Shown: positions 63,193-64,000 of the stretch, one piece after another
Layout: each line of letters begins with the position of its first letter
Position numbering within the stretch: position 1 is the stretch's first letter
Assembly: GCA_023362775.1 (NCBI GenBank)
Contig: JALMGJ010000004.1
Location: 83,473,798 to 83,537,797, forward strand
From: Charina bottae
Lineage: Eukaryota > Chordata > Lepidosauria > Squamata > Charinaidae
Length of the DNA: 64,000 nt
Direction: 5' to 3'
Made by a program: the position numbers and the translations under genes
The notes under the pieces: generated by a model
Database searches by the model: none
What the model saw: only the letters and a program-made list of their open reading frames with translations
Told to the model about the DNA's origin: nothing

Positions 63193-64000
63193 TGAGTTAG
63201 TCTCTAATTTCTGCATCTGGCTTTGCACTATCTGCACTTCTTTTTAAAATTCTTGTTTTATTTCCTGGGTTGGTTCTTCTTTTGCCTCTTCCATCTTCTT
63301 AACTACTTGTTGTCCCAATAAATCCATCTTTTTGTCCATCTTTTTTTCTAAAGTAAATAAATTTTCTATCTGCTTGTTGATTTGTTTACCCCAAGCATCC
63401 ATTTTTTATTTAATAAAGTAATTGCATCCAGTATTGCATCCAGGATTTTTTTCTTTTCTAATGGTGGAGCTTCCATTAATACTGCAGTTATTTAAAGTTC
63501 TATAGATGCACTTCCAGTTTCTTTTTCTTTCTCTTTGTCTCTCTTCATCCTCAATGCCATATTCGTCATAATGTAGATAATATTCCTGTAAAAGAAAAAA
63601 GAAAGAGGAGAGAGGGAGAAATAAAAAAGGAGAGAGATAATGATTGTTGCAATGGTTGTTTACAAAAAGGAGGGAGTAAAGAAATACAAAAAGTAAAAAC
63701 AATCCTTTAAAAAATAGTTGCCGTAATAACAAGATTGTAGTCCATTAGGTATATGAGTCCATATAAATGTAAAAACAAAAGATCAAAAAGAAGAAAGAAA
63801 CTTCTTTGAATTGTAGACAAAATAATAGTAAAAACAATAGACAATTCCAAGATTTCTCACGCCAGCTTACATCCCTCCAATTCAACCATAAAAAAGAAAA
63901 AAGTAGAAAGCAAAAAAGAATCTACAATAATCCAATTTATTTTTTCACCCAGAGTACACCTTAAACAATCAAATTTCAATAAAAAGAAAGTCCAGTTAAA
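63193..64000 (-). mobile_element. Continuation of the deleted L1: ORF1 coiled-coil part and 5' UTR
   Basis: 63193-63560 on the minus strand resembles ORF1 coiled-coil text of the full-length L1 (repeated Lys/Glu/Met-rich heptads, with the start near 'gccatattcgtcata' at 63557-63571). Beyond it lies the same kind of A/T-rich 5' UTR as at 55090-55900. The 5' end and the second target duplication are outside the window. Confidence 0.75.

Larger units (their letters stand above)
58030..64000 (-). mobile_element. Internally deleted L1 LINE (minus strand), interrupted by copia, 5' end outside window
   Basis: The T-run at 58031-58042 (poly-A tail on the minus strand) and the following 3' UTR match the full-length L1's 3' end. 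From about 58320 come the ORF2 C-terminal region, then a jump to an upstream part of ORF2 (about 58498-58570), then a jump into ORF1 near 58575. After the copia insertion (58897-63187), ORF1 coiled-coil text resumes at 63193 and the A/T-rich 5' UTR runs to the window end. Two internal deletions therefore remove most of ORF2, leaving a non-autonomous derivative. Confidence 0.8.

Noticed and set aside
1..64000. CRISPR array, bacterial operons or ribosome binding sites
   Set aside because: The content is entirely eukaryotic retroelements and microsatellites; the direct repeats seen are tandem or LTR repeats without spacer organisation.

Overview
The window is a repeat-dominated, AT-rich stretch of vertebrate chromosome, most probably from a squamate reptile (lizard or snake). 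This rests on the combination of BovB (RTE), CR1, L2-type, L1, R4/Dong-type and Penelope-like retroelements, tRNA-derived SINEs of the Sauria type, hAT elements, and many tetranucleotide microsatellites sitting on LINE 3' ends. I found no host protein-coding exon, rRNA gene, functional tRNA gene or CRISPR array. Nearly all long reading frames belong to transposable elements, and the sequence between them looks like anonymous intergenic or intronic DNA.

Region by region. 1-20 kb: old, decayed L2 and CR1 fragments, a MIR-like SINE, simple repeats, one better preserved L2 copy (14362-15926, minus strand), and a 193-bp palindromic Penelope-type insertion (7515-7708). 20-22 kb: two hAT elements with 8-bp target duplications (20354-20676 and 21105-21907). 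The second carries a 94-bp minisatellite rich in CCAAT boxes. 22-30 kb: mostly unassigned DNA, a 5'-truncated L1 with a 17-bp target duplication (26998-27759), microsatellites and a tRNA SINE. 30-41 kb: a 2-kb antisense CR1, L2 copies, an R4/Dong-like fragment preceded by a tRNA-like pol III promoter, a BovB fragment, and a Sauria-type SINE with a 15-bp duplication.

41.4-56.7 kb is the centrepiece, a three-level nest. A CR1 copy (41386-42447 plus 56336-56725) was interrupted by a full-length L1 (42448-56335, minus, 17-bp duplication with one mismatch). The L1 ORF2 was in turn interrupted by a 7.5-kb array of three Penelope-like elements (43356-50875, 13-bp duplication). One copy is inverted and two are in tandem, and all have open reverse transcriptase plus GIY-YIG endonuclease frames. 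The element ends carry a hammerhead-ribozyme-like motif and a one-sided 36-bp extension. The 193-bp palindrome at 7.5 kb, from a different Penelope-like family, shows the same architecture.

58-64 kb: an internally deleted L1 (minus) hosts a Ty1/copia LTR retrotransposon (58897-63187). Its two 457-bp LTRs differ at a single position, its primer-binding site matches the anticodon arm of initiator tRNA-Met, and its 5-bp duplication is intact. Its reverse transcriptase and RNase H regions are deleted, so it looks young but non-autonomous.

The elements form no host pathway; the window is best read as a record of successive insertions. The unusual biology lies in the Penelope-like array and the copia element.
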